A stretch of DNA of 64,000 bases, taken from NCBI GenBank assembly GCA_020226215.1, contig CM035233.1, positions 55,947,751 to 56,011,750 on the forward strand, in the 5' to 3' direction. Under the pieces are notes generated by a model, which was given only the letters and a program-made list of their open reading frames with translations, was not told the DNA's origin and did not search any database. The position numbers and the translations under genes are program-made. Below are positions 1-9,022 of this stretch, piece by piece. Source of the DNA: Sindora glabra (Eukaryota > Streptophyta > Magnoliopsida > Fabales > Fabaceae). Every line of letters starts with the position of its first letter. The first letter of the stretch is position 1.

Positions 1-900
1 TTTTTTTTTACATAATTAAGAAATATTTTTTTAGGAATAAAAATATTTGTACTCTGTATTAATTATTGGATTATCTTTATGTTACTTAAATTTGGATGAT
101 TATGATAAAAATATGTAAGTTTGAAAAGTGGGGTTTGAAAATTTGGAAAAAAAAAATAAAGTGTATGAGAAAAAAATGGTAAGGAACCAGTTACGGATTA
201 TCTGATGCATTTGAACAAAATATATGTGAATTGTTTGAAAGTTAGAAGATGAAATTTGTTATATAAGGGTATTGTTTATTTCAATGAAAAAATATCTGTC
301 AATTCCTTGAATTATTTTGATTAGGGGATACAATGTTTAGTACTAATGAGGATAGCTAATGGTGCAATATCGTTCTTATTAATTTACATTTTGATATTAT
401 TAATTGTCATACATATAAATATGGTCCTGTACAATCTATATGTTGTTGATTATTAGATTAAAGCTAATATCTTGATTGTTAATATGTTGTTGATTATTAG
501 AAGGGTTCTGTATATTTTCCCCATGAACACGCACAGTTGATGATGACTATTAGGTTAAGACATTTTATAATGAATCTTATTTTGAATTGATAACATTCAG
601 TAAAAGGAGGATAAAGTTAATGTCTTTCTATTTCACGTGATAATGAGATTATTCAATTTTTACAATGTGCACGTCTTCTTAATTTTTTAGTAAGTAAATT
701 TGTAAAAAGTGATGAAAAAATATGATGGCTTGGAATTATAATTAATTATTTATTTTAAGTTTAATTAATAAATTATTTTAATTAAATTTATTCTATTTAT
801 AAATAATTTAATTTTTTAAATTTTAATATTATTTTGGTATAATAAATGTTGTTGTATTAATTTTATATCCATTCAAATAAAAGTAATTAATATTATCCAT
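1..900. other. AT-rich intergenic sequence, no gene seen
   Basis: No open frame, RNA gene or clear repeat boundary could be supported. The sequence is strongly AT-rich, with short homopolymer runs. A 25-bp motif ending in TGTTGTTGATTATTAGA occurs twice near 440-500, probably by chance or local slippage. Confidence 0.6.
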
Positions 901-904
901 TTTA

Positions 905-1082
905 TTTCTCTTTTATTTTTTCCTCTATCCAAATTTCTCCTGCATTTTCTTTTCTCCTCTGTTTTCTCTTACAACCAAACAACCCTGAAGAAAATAACTT
1001 CACCTCTATTTTCTTTCTCCTCTATTTTCTTTTCTCCTCCATTTTCTTTTCTCCTCTTTTCTCTTGCAACCAAACAAAGCCT
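905..1082. repeat. CT-rich tandem tract with MITE-like ends
   Basis: A pyrimidine-rich tract repeats short units of the form CTCCTCTATTTTCTTTT. Two sub-blocks each finish with TTTTCTCTT(A/G)CAACCAAACAA followed by CC or GCCT, at about 985 and 1078. The CCAAACAAAGCCT ending is typical of hAT or Harbinger MITE ends in dicots. A matching left terminus was not found, so this may be a truncated or internally expanded element. Confidence 0.4.
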
Positions 1083-1122
1083 AAGAGAAATATAGGTAAG
1101 AGGTAGATTTTAAGACTCGCAT

Positions 1123-1459
1123 AAGTTAAGTATTTTTATTATTGAATTTTTTTAAAAAAATTTTAAAGTAATTGAATTAAAATAAAAAACATAATCCCAA
1201 TACATTAAAGATAATTCAATGATAAAAATATTCAATAGGTGAAATTTCTCATAATACGACTTTTTCTAAAAAGTAATCACTATGCTAAAGTTAAGCATTT
1301 TCATTACCGAATTATCTTTTTTCACGTTTCAAAGTAAGTAAATTAAAATTAAAAATACAATCCTAATACACTAAAGATAGTTTAATAATTAAAAATTAAA
1401 TCTCTTAATAGATGGAATTCTCCGTATCACTACCTTTCCTAAAAAGTAACCACTATGCT
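1123..1459. repeat. Two-copy tandem repeat, period about 173 bp
   Basis: Copy 1 runs about 1123-1286 and copy 2 about 1288-1459. Both begin with AAGTTAAG and end with AAAAGTAA(T/C)CACTATGCT. They share the core AATTAAAAT(T)AAAAA followed by AATCC(C/T)AATACA. A related core is found in the element at 11721-11899, so these look like diverged tandem copies of one dispersed MITE family. No target duplication was identified here. Confidence 0.6.
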
Positions 1460-1777
1460 GAAAATACTTTCCAATATCTGACGACATTAGGTTTCCATGC
1501 TGTTTGCAAGCGCCAGAGACCGGTATTCATGTTGCTTGGGACTGTCCTAAGATCAGTAATACTCGATTTTGGATTGTCCACCCGCGAGTTTCCCTGGTTC
1601 TATGGCCTACCGGTGTAAATTTAATCTGAAGAATGATTTATCTAGCATGGTTGTTGGAAGCTTTGTTTTCATGTGCTGGATGTTGTGGTCGAAACTGACT
1701 GGATTTTGAAAATAATGCTGGTTTAACTAAAGATATTGCTGTAGAAGTGGCACGTTTGTGTCAATGAATTTGTATTC
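1460..1777. other. Intergenic sequence of higher GC, no recognisable gene
   Basis: This stretch is less AT-rich than its surroundings. A 68-codon open frame at 1412-1618 starts inside the tandem repeat and matches no family I recognise, so I do not call it a gene. The right edge is the 8-bp target duplication of the hAT element. Confidence 0.4.
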
Positions 1778-1785
1778 TCTAGAAG

Positions 1786-2768
1786 TAGAGATGCAAATAA
1801 ATTAGGTCGAGTTAGGTTTTACCTTAAATATGTTGGTCTGTATTACAAAATATTGGCCCGAATCTAACCTATTAACCTATATAAACTTTATTTCAAATCC
1901 GGTCTGACTTATTTTAAAAATCTGACTTATCCTGTTAATCTATTTAAAAGTTTATTTTTAAATACAAATTTTTAAATAGACTAACAACTTAAGGTTTGAA
2001 AGCCTATTATAAAAAGGTCTTAAATAGGCTAATAATTTATATAAGTTTGTATCAATATATTCTTAACATGTACTTAATAATACTAAAATTAATATAAAAT
2101 TTTATAGAAAAACTAATTAATAAACTTTATTTCAAACCCAGTCTAACCTATTTTAAAAGTCTAGCCTAACCTGTTAATCTATTTAAAAGCTTATTTTTAA
2201 ATAAGCTAATAACTCGAGGCTTAAAAAGCCTATTATAAAAAGGCCTTAAATAGGCTAATAACTTATATAAGGTTGTATCAATATATTCTTAAGATGTACC
2301 TAATAATACTAAAATTAATATAAAATTTTATATAAGAACTAATTAATAAAGAAATAAATTCATATACTCATAATACAAAATTACTAATTTAAATATTCAA
2401 TATTTAATTAAAATTAAAATAATATCAAATTGTCATAACATCAAAAGTTAACAACAAAGATAAATTAATTCACCGTAAATTATACAACAAACATTCAAAA
2501 TATTTAATTTATATAATAGACTTGGAAAAAAATACATATATATCATTACTTTTATAGTAAATAAATTTAAATAAAAAAATGTTAAACAAGTCGATCTAAT
2601 AGACCTGTAAGTTAAGCTTAAAATAAAAAAACATAACCTATTTAATTAAAAAAGCTTCTATATTAGTCTTAATTTGACTCATTTAATCAAACAGATTGAG
2701 TTGGATTAGACTTAAATTAGGCTGACCCATAAGTCCTTGATAGACCGCTTGATCCATTTGTACCTCTA
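1786..2768. mobile_element. Non-autonomous hAT-type DNA transposon with 8-bp target duplication
   Basis: The element is 983 bp long and flanked by perfect 8-bp direct repeats TCTAGAAG at 1778-1785 and 2769-2776, the target-site duplication length of the hAT superfamily. Its ends are imperfect inverted repeats: the left starts TAGAGATGCAAATAA and the reverse complement of the right starts TAGAGGTACAAATGG. No transposase frame is present, so it would depend on a transposase supplied elsewhere. Inside is a tandem duplication with a period of about 239 bp (1883-2121 and 2122-2350), sharing AAACTTTATTTCAAA at the start and ACTAATTAAT at the end. Short GCCTATT/AATAGGC motifs in both orientations recur inside it. 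Confidence 0.85.
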
Positions 2769-2776
2769 TCTAGAAG

Positions 2777-3323
2777 CACTTTCATAGAGATGTTAGCATT
2801 TGTCTATAAGAATCCACGTATTAAGAATCGTCTTCTATTAATTGGTTACCATAGTGAAGAAAGATGGATGCAAGATCTTAATGTTCTTGTTGTTCTTGAT
2901 GTCAATTTAAAATTAATTATTCAAATTTTTAGAACTTTTCAATGTCTTACATAAACAATCCTAAGAAGTAAAAGCATATTAGTATTGCTCAAATCTCATT
3001 TTATTTTCCCCCCATGCATTTGTGTTCCAACAATCCATGATGAGAATTGGGTGCTTGCTAAGGTGCCCTTAAGAATTTAGTATTCGGGATTGTGTAGTAA
3101 AATACAAACCACTAAAAAAAATTACAAAAATTTTGATAATGATTTAATAATCTCATCCAGTGATTTGTATTTTAACACACCAGGTAAAATACCAAACTTT
3201 TAAAAATACTTTAGAATCCACTTGAGGATTGAATGACTTGCCATGCTTTGTATATCTTGAGGAGAGAGCCACTTGGTAAAGTGGAATGAAACATGATGGC
3301 CAGAAAAATTTGACAAGCACCGT
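2777..3323. other. Intergenic sequence, probably eroded LINE body
   Basis: No supported gene. The segment just upstream of the RNase H fragment may be the same LINE too eroded to recognise; a minus-strand open frame across 3153-3536 has no family resemblance and is treated as antisense noise. Confidence 0.35.
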
Positions 3324-3623
3324 ATGCGCAAGAAGTCGAAATACCATATAGTGAGGGTTCTCAAGGACCTTGAAAAAAAGAAAGGACAACGTTTGATTTT
3401 CACTGAACATGGTTATTTCCATTACCATGAACATGGTTATTTCCGTTACCATCCTAATTGGCAGGTGGTAGACATCCTCACCAACATTCTTTCTAGAAAC
3501 TGGCAAGTTAAAATGTCCTACTCTTGTAGGGACCATAATAAAATTACGGATCGCTTAGCCAAGTTTGGCTTGAAGGCCTCTCTAGGGTTAAACCAACATT
3601 TTCTCATCCTTCGGACCGCATAA
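3324..3623 (+). pseudogene. RNase H C-terminal fragment of a non-LTR retrotransposon (LINE)
   Basis: The last 50 or so residues of this 99-codon frame resemble the C-terminal end of the RNase H domain in plant LINE polyproteins and the many putative ribonuclease H copies derived from them. The telling part is RDHNKITDRLAKFGL, which matches the family pattern RE-x-N-x-x-AD-x-LAK-x-G. It is preceded by a hydrophobic segment ending in LSRNWQV. The catalytic acidic residues that lie earlier in the domain are absent, and no reverse transcriptase is found upstream, so this is a dead fragment. A 24-bp in-frame tandem duplication (3405-3428 and 3429-3452) gives the 8-residue unit EHGYF(H/R)YH twice. 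The call rests on motif memory, not a search. Confidence 0.5.
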
Positions 3624-3639
3624 TTAAACTACATTTATT

Positions 3640-3845
3640 TTGGTAAAAAAAATTATAAAAATATAATTATAAAATATTATGATGATAAAAAATAATTTAT
3701 ATATTTAATATTAAATATAAAGGATATAGTGGAAAATAATTTCTCCCTTTTCAAAGAAATTATTTTTTTCTATTATTAAGCATATGGTACTTCTTTATTT
3801 ATATATAAAGAAATAATTTTTTTTATAAAAAATATCTTCCAAAAA
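3640..3845. mobile_element. MITE-like AT-rich repeat, relative of the copy at 8770-9022
   Basis: This block shares several segments in order with 8770-9022: a TTTAATATTAAATAT motif, a GAAA(A/G)TAATTT motif, ATTTTTTTCTATT, and a right end of AAAAAATA(T/C)(C/T)TTCCAA. The shared order argues for a dispersed family rather than chance AT richness. Ends are approximate and no target duplication was confirmed. Confidence 0.4.
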
Positions 3846-4020
3846 AAACCGGAGTGTAAGTAAGTAACGAGAAATCAGAGATTCACGTACTCATATTCTA
3901 ATTGACAGTCTGAACTCAACATTCACTAATCAAAATAGTTGACCCAAAATTTCTATAAATGCTGACTACACTACAAATCGACAGAACCCCTGTAAAATGT
4001 TCCTAAAAAGAATGACCAAG

Positions 4021-5723
4021 TCACTCGCTTTTTGCCAGAAATGATTCAACCTTTTGCAACCACTTCACATACTGCTCTTGCTCTCTTTTGTGTAGATAGT
4101 GAAGAAGGAGACTGGTTAGGTTCTCTCCGATTCCCCTGGCTGTTAGATATCCCTTCAGTGCATCTTGCAGTTCAGGATCCAAATCACTTCACATGGACAT
4201 TGAAAATATAAACAACTACTAGGAAAAAGGAAAAAATAATAATAATAATAACCAAAAGGTTTAAGAGCAATTTATTAAAAACAACTTGACATGCTGTTTT
4301 ATATCAGCTTGACAATTGATCTGAAAAGGATAACAAGAACAAGAATATATTTTGATCTTTACATGCATCTTTATAGAAAAAAATGAAGGGCAACTGTACA
4401 GAGAAGTGCCTCATTATCAACAAACAGACTTGATGAATTAACATACTGCATTATCCTAACATTTTTTTCAATTTTTTTTTTTTGTAGCTTTAACCTTCAG
4501 CCTATGAAAACATATTCAGTTTTCTTACAGTTTCAATATATGAGTACACAAGGTGTAGACATCTATGGTTTGTTTGGTAGCAATGTAAATAAAGGGCAAA
4601 AAAGGGAAACGGATGGCAACTTTTAATCATACTAAAATAATAGAATGTCTTCCATTTCCCTTGCTCCCAAAGGGACAACAAACGAAAATGAAAAATAGCA
4701 AAAAAAAAAAAATGCTCAAACTGTATAATTTACTAGAGAAAAATTTAGCTTGGATGCAAATTGGATAAAAACAAAATCAGTTGAAGGCCTGGTTTCTACA
4801 TTTCCACCAAGAACTAGTGTCAAGCATGAGCAATGCTCGACAGAATGCACTCACGTAGGTACTGGAATAGAGGCTGCAGCATTTTATCTTATCGCCAACA
4901 AAATTGGTATGTCAAACACTTAAGGCATGCAAATGGTTGAGATAAGCACAATGGCTATATTTTACCTGAAAGGAGGGCCTCTGTATGTGGAAGAACCAAG
5001 AGATGTAGGAGAATGAAGATAAGAAGCTCTGGTGATGTTGAAGTTTGATTTAGAGTCAGATTCCTCAACAACTTGACAATCAAAATGCAAAATGGAACTC
5101 AGGCTTGGCTTCTTTATGCACACTTTCATGAAAACGTCTCTTGGAAACACACCATCTCTGTCAAAAGTAAGTGGCCCTAGAATAGCTGAGATAGCAACCT
5201 CCTCACCCGAACTGCATTTTCTCCTCAAAACTACATCTTTGGAATTTGGTGAATCCCAGTCCACTACAAAGCCTCCCAAAGAACCATTTTGATCATTCTG
5301 TATCCATGAAAACGCATAAAGAAATCAAATTGCAAATATTTTCATTCATCAGTGAATAGCAATAGAGATAAAATAGAAGAAAAAGAGCTGAAAAATCCAC
5401 CATTTTTCTTTTACAATTAATCAAAATGTTCGTCTTCGCTCATCTGAGGAAAAGTTTGAGTAATGCTTCACTGATTTCTTCCTCAAAGCAATCAAAGCTA
5501 TTAAAGCTACAAATCAAAAGGGAAAAGAAAGAACAGGAGTGAGGAAAACCTGGAAATGATTCGAAGAGAGCTCCTGTGCGATCTCAGATTGCAAGAACCT
5601 GAGCAATTCCAGATCTCGAACAGTTCTGATGCCTCTGCGAAACGCGGAAGCGACAGAATTGGGGCTTACCCTTGGCATCTTTCTCGTTTTTGCTAGCTTG
5701 CTGAATAGGCGGACTCGTAGCAT
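4021..5723 (-). CDS. Mitochondrial glycoprotein family protein (p32/MAM33 type), 3 exons, 223 aa
   Basis: Exons on the minus strand are 5550-5723, 4966-5297 and 4021-4186, with introns of 252 and 779 bp that are GT-AG and keep frame (phases 0 and 2). The start MLRVRLFSKLAKTRK is rich in Arg, Lys, Ser and Leu without acidic residues, as expected of a mitochondrial presequence. Exon 2 holds the p32 beta-sheet core, with motifs DVVLRRKCSSGEEVAISA, FPRDVFMKVCIKKPSLSS, LHFDCQV and YRGPPF. Exon 3 supplies SDLDPELQDALKGYL, ARGI and the C-terminal helix region HKREQEQYVKWLQKVESFL, ending in TGA. Homologues form acidic, doughnut-shaped trimers in the mitochondrial matrix and are linked to oxidative phosphorylation and organelle translation; the precise plant role is less settled. 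The length fits the family. A MITE sits in intron 2. The gene is apparently intact. Confidence 0.9.
4567..4684. mobile_element. Short hAT-like MITE inside intron 2 of the p32/MAM33-type gene
   Basis: The left end reads GGTTTGTTTGGTAGCAATG and the right end, reverse-complemented, starts CGTTTGTTGTCCCTTTGGG and continues GAGCAAGGG. The two ends pair apart from a 7-bp indel, giving inverted repeats of roughly 25-30 bp around about 60 bp of spacer. The GTTTGTTTGG terminus is common among dicot hAT MITEs. It lies wholly inside an intron, so it should be spliced out. Confidence 0.5.
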
Positions 5724-5806
5724 CCCAGTCCTAATTTACCTTTTGGTTTTTTGGTATTCGGGTCGGACTCCCGCCCGAATAGCAAAATCTAGTCCGCCGC
5801 CTTTAA

Positions 5807-5874
5807 AGGGTTTAGAGGCAGCCATTTCCAAGCCCTTTTCCGGCGAGGAGGGTCCTCGACGAGAGGCATGGGCC
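5807..5874 (-). promoter_or_regulatory. Candidate site II and telo-box-like elements upstream of the p32/MAM33-type gene
   Basis: A telomere-repeat permutation (TAAACCCT on the minus strand, 5807-5814) lies about 85 bp upstream of the start codon at 5723. A site II-type TGGGCC (5869-5874) lies about 150 bp upstream. Site II and telo-box combinations are established in promoters of plant nuclear genes for mitochondrial and ribosomal proteins, which fits the gene. Single short motifs carry little weight on their own. Confidence 0.35.
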
Positions 5875-5899
5875 GCACCACGAACGAGAAAGACGTGAG

Positions 5900-7074
5900 C
5901 AGTTGGAACGATCTTGACATCTCGTGTTTTCTATAACACCAGCTGAATGAACACAGCTTCTTGAACAAGGTGATCATCCAGCTGAATTCTCCATTGAAGG
6001 GTTAGCTTCTCGGCAGTCGCCTTTTTTCCGCATGTTTCCAGGGAAAATGAGAACGTAAGCGAGTATAATTTCCTTTCCGAGATGTTTTTACTTTATATTG
6101 TTCTACGTCATCCGTGCTATGATGTTTTCCAAAGCCTGACGCCTTTGCCTGCGGATGTATTTGAAGAGTTCCGTTAGCTTTTGTTTTGCTGCTGAGAAAA
6201 AATTGGGGAACTAAGGAGAGTGTCAAGAGTTCGTTAAGGAATGATAGAAAATTATGGAACTTTGGCAGAGATTAGGTGGGATTGAGTCTCAAGCAGCAAT
6301 TTTGGCACTTAAATTCACTCTCACTGGTGTTTAACTTGCTTTCTTTGGTTGCCAGATAGCAAAATGAAAGACTTCGAGACTCTGGTTACACACACGCTTA
6401 ATGTATGCTGCATGCATGATCGTGGATTTATATGCATATTGTACATTCTAACTGAGAACATGATAGGTTGAGATTTTACCAGGCAAATCCATTAGGATCC
6501 ATTTCTACCAGTGGGAATTGTGATCCATTCACAGAAAAGCTTTCCAAATAAATATATTTTTGGATTCTGGTTAATTAACATTTTGAAATAACTTTAATAT
6601 GTTTTTCAGTGGAACTTGAATCAGTTGATTGGAGGCATTATCTAAAAGCTCAATCCACTATGTTAAGGAGTGAGGCACCTTCTCAATCTGCTGCAACAAG
6701 GTAAGGATGATTATTTCAAATTTGCATAATAAATGTAAAAAAACTATTCAATTATGAAATAGATAGTTGTATAATATATGTGCATGATGCAAGCACTGAT
6801 GCTTTGGCAATATTCTAAACATAGAAAAGAAAGAAAGAAACCTGATTGTGTCAGTGTTTTGTTCGGGACATTGAGTTGTTGCCAGTTTGGCAGACTTTTT
6901 AGAGAGAAGAAATTGCAGAAGCTATGATTGGTTCGAAGTAACAAATCTAGCAGAAGGAGATTTTAAAATAAAAGCAGTAGTTTTCCCGGGTAAATTCCAT
7001 GTCATGATGTTCTAGGGGCTTTAATATACATAATTGACATTTTTTTCCCATTATTTATCAAGGAAGGAAAGTTA
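5900..7074. other. Interval between two genes with traces of plus-strand exons
   Basis: Moderately GC-rich compared with other intergenic stretches. It contains one well-formed plus-strand exon candidate (6610-6700), and a second weaker one after the acceptor-like GTTGTTGCCAG at about 6888. A short start-like frame MKDFETLV occurs at about 6364 after a CAG acceptor. No continuous gene could be assembled before the UGT 3' end on the opposite strand, so any gene here is probably truncated. Confidence 0.35.
6610..6700 (+). other. Orphan exon candidate of unknown gene
   Basis: A 91-nt open segment is bounded by a polypyrimidine-TTTTTCAG acceptor and a CAACAAG/GTAAGG donor, both close to plant consensus. 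Its frame encodes about 30 residues with balanced composition, including VDWRHYLKAQSTMLRSE and SQSAATR. I do not recognise the family. No flanking exons extend it convincingly, so it may be a remnant of a gene destroyed by insertion or rearrangement next to the UGT. Confidence 0.3.
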
Positions 7075-8520
7075 TCATCTGGTGATGTGAGCAATGAAAC
7101 AGTCCATTTCCAAACGAGAAACTCCTCCTTCATCCATAGACTGCAGGACAGCATTTCGCAGGTTCACAACCCTCTTTCTCATCTCATCACCTTCTTTTGT
7201 TGCCATCAATCTTCTCACGGCATTCTCAACAACAGAGGCCGTCACCAACTCATCTCTGCGAGCCCAGTCTGTCACCATCAAACCTATCTTCAGCAAGTCT
7301 GTTATCAGAACTCTGTTCCTTGGCTGGTCAGAGTGCATGGGCCATGTTGCCATTGGCACTCCCATAGTGATGCTTTCCAAGCATGAGTTCCATCCACAAT
7401 GACTCATAAACCCACCTGTTGAAGGGTGGCTTAGAATTTCCAATTGGGGTGCCCAGTCTCTCACGATCAATCCAATACCCTCAACCCTCTCTTCAAACCC
7501 TTTAGGAAGATCAGCTTTTCTAACTTCTCCGTTGAAGACATCACCTTTATCAGCATCCCTTAGTACCCAGATGAACTTTTCCTGGCTTTGTTCCAATCCA
7601 TGCGCAATCTGTTTGATTTGTTCCTCCGTGAGAGCTGTTGTTGTCCCAAAAGATACATAGATGACTGAATCTGACCCTTGTTTATCAAGCCACTCCAAAG
7701 TAAAGTGCCTCTCTTTAGAGCTTTTCTTCTCAATGGTTAAAGGATTGAAGGGTCCAAGGGCCCAGTGCTTTTTGTTAGTACTGATACGTTCTATTAACTC
7801 CATATAAGAATTTTCTATTGCTCTGCTTGTGTTGTAGATATTCCCAACATTGAATTTATGGAATTCATATTGTAAAGTAACGAAACGCAAGAATTCAGTT
7901 GTGAAGCATCCTTCGAGAGAAGGAATTAATTCTTCTGGCACATGGTTGGCTTCTATTGAAGGTTTTCCCATCACCTCCCAAAAATACCAGAAAACGGTAA
8001 AGGCAGAGACACTGTGGAAAGTGTAATTTTCAGCATTTGCTATATTAGTGGCATCTTGCACCACAGATGCCATTAGTGAGTCATGGATGACTATGACCCT
8101 TTTAGCTTCAGATGAAAGGGATCGTAAGAGTGCAGCTACTGGCTCGCGAAGATGTGAAGAGACCTCAAAAACAGGTTGAAGATGAGCTGGGAATTTGGTT
8201 TCTGCATTGGAGTTGGGAGGAAGGGAAGCATAAGGAGGCACTTCAAAGTCATGGAAATGGATGCGGTTGATAGACTTGGGGTCCCAGCCTTGAACACGCA
8301 CCGTGGCTTGGCGGTTATGGGTGGCTGTGCCAACATAATGGACAGGTATATTGTATGCCACAATCAGGCGGGAGAGGTGGAGAAGCTGGTTGAGATGGCC
8401 TTGTGCTGGTAAAGGCACTACAACCACCACCACTTGGGTTTGATGAAAGCCATTTGTGCTATGGTCTTGATAGCTTTGGTAATTGGAAACCATTGGTGAA
8501 CTTTGGCAGCTCGAAGTCAT
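7075..8520 (-). CDS. UDP-glycosyltransferase, zeatin O-glucosyltransferase-like, intronless, 481 aa
   Basis: This is a complete family 1 glycosyltransferase (GT-B fold) expected to act in the cytosol, moving a sugar from a UDP-sugar to a small hydroxylated acceptor. The N-terminal half carries VVVVVVPLPAQGHLNQLLHL with the catalytic His at residue 42, and the activating Asp at 147 in VIVIHDSLM. The 44-residue PSPG sugar-donor box spans 356-399, from WAPQLEILSHP through HCGWNSCLESI to PMHSDQ. The HLNQLLHLSRLI and GHLNQ context, FHDFEVPP and the overall layout match zeatin and cis-zeatin O-glucosyltransferases, which store cytokinins as O-glucosides. The acceptor is inferred and not proven by sequence. 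The start at 8520 gives a roughly 29-residue leader before the first beta strand; Met10 is an alternative. A TATA box lies 66 bp upstream. No introns or breaks were seen. Confidence 0.92.
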   Translation of the reverse strand: MTSSCQSSPMVSNYQSYQDHSTNGFHQTQVVVVVVPLPAQGHLNQLLHLSRLIVAYNIPVHYVGTATHNRQATVRVQGWDPKSINRIHFHDFEVPPYASLPPNSNAETKFPAHLQPVFEVSSHLREPVAALLRSLSSEAKRVIVIHDSLMASVVQDATNIANAENYTFHSVSAFTVFWYFWEVMGKPSIEANHVPEELIPSLEGCFTTEFLRFVTLQYEFHKFNVGNIYNTSRAIENSYMELIERISTNKKHWALGPFNPLTIEKKSSKERHFTLEWLDKQGSDSVIYVSFGTTTALTEEQIKQIAHGLEQSQEKFIWVLRDADKGDVFNGEVRKADLPKGFEERVEGIGLIVRDWAPQLEILSHPSTGGFMSHCGWNSCLESITMGVPMATWPMHSDQPRNRVLITDLLKIGLMVTDWARRDELVTASVVENAVRRLMATKEGDEMRKRVVNLRNAVLQSMDEGGVSRLEMDCFIAHITR

Positions 8521-8585
8521 GGTTGAACTGCTGCTTCTAGGGTGAGGTAGAAGGGCTGTCGTAGATAATGCTTAGGCATGTTAGG

Positions 8586-8593
8586 TATTTATA
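8586..8593 (-). promoter_or_regulatory. Probable TATA box of the UGT gene
   Basis: The minus strand reads GAGTTTATAAATACC here, a near-consensus plant TATA box about 66 bp upstream of the start codon. Transcription would then begin near 8555, leaving a short leader of about 35 bp. Confidence 0.55.
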
Positions 8594-8769
8594 AACTCGT
8601 GCTTGGAAGCTGTATGAAAATATATGTTTTAACAGATAAGTTCTTTATATTATTTTATGTAATCGAGGTTCCGTGAACTAGCAGAGTAACTTAGGATTGT
8701 CTGATTAATAAAAAATCATAAATATATATTTTGTATTCAAGAAGGGAAAGGATTAAGATATTTATTTAT

Positions 8770-9022
8770 TTCTTCGAAAAGTATTTTATTTAAAATATGA
8801 TTATAAAATATTAAATAAGAAAAATATTTTATTTATTTAATATTAAATATGAAAAATTTAAGGAAAGTAATTTTTTTCACTTCAAAAAAGAACATATTTT
8901 TTTCTATTCTCAAACTTTTAGATATTATTTTATTTATCATTAATATAAATGACACATCATCTTTCATTAATATATATATATATATATATATATAATATTT
9001 TTTTACAAAAAATACTTTCCAA
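8770..9022. mobile_element. AT-rich MITE with imperfect terminal inverted repeats
   Basis: The left end CGAAAAGTATTTTATTT pairs with the right end, whose reverse complement begins TTGGAAAGTATTTTTTG. The interior shares ordered motifs with 3640-3845. A (TA) run of about 25 bp sits near 8970-8995. No transposase or confirmed target duplication is present. Confidence 0.4.

Noticed and set aside
5629..5898. 89-codon plus-strand frame over the p32/MAM33-type promoter
   Set aside because: It overlaps exon 1 and promoter of the minus-strand gene. Its openness follows from the local GC content.
7087..7402. Plus-strand open frames of about 100 codons opposite the UGT gene
   Set aside because: They are antisense to conserved UGT coding sequence, including the PSPG region, and have no recognisable motifs.
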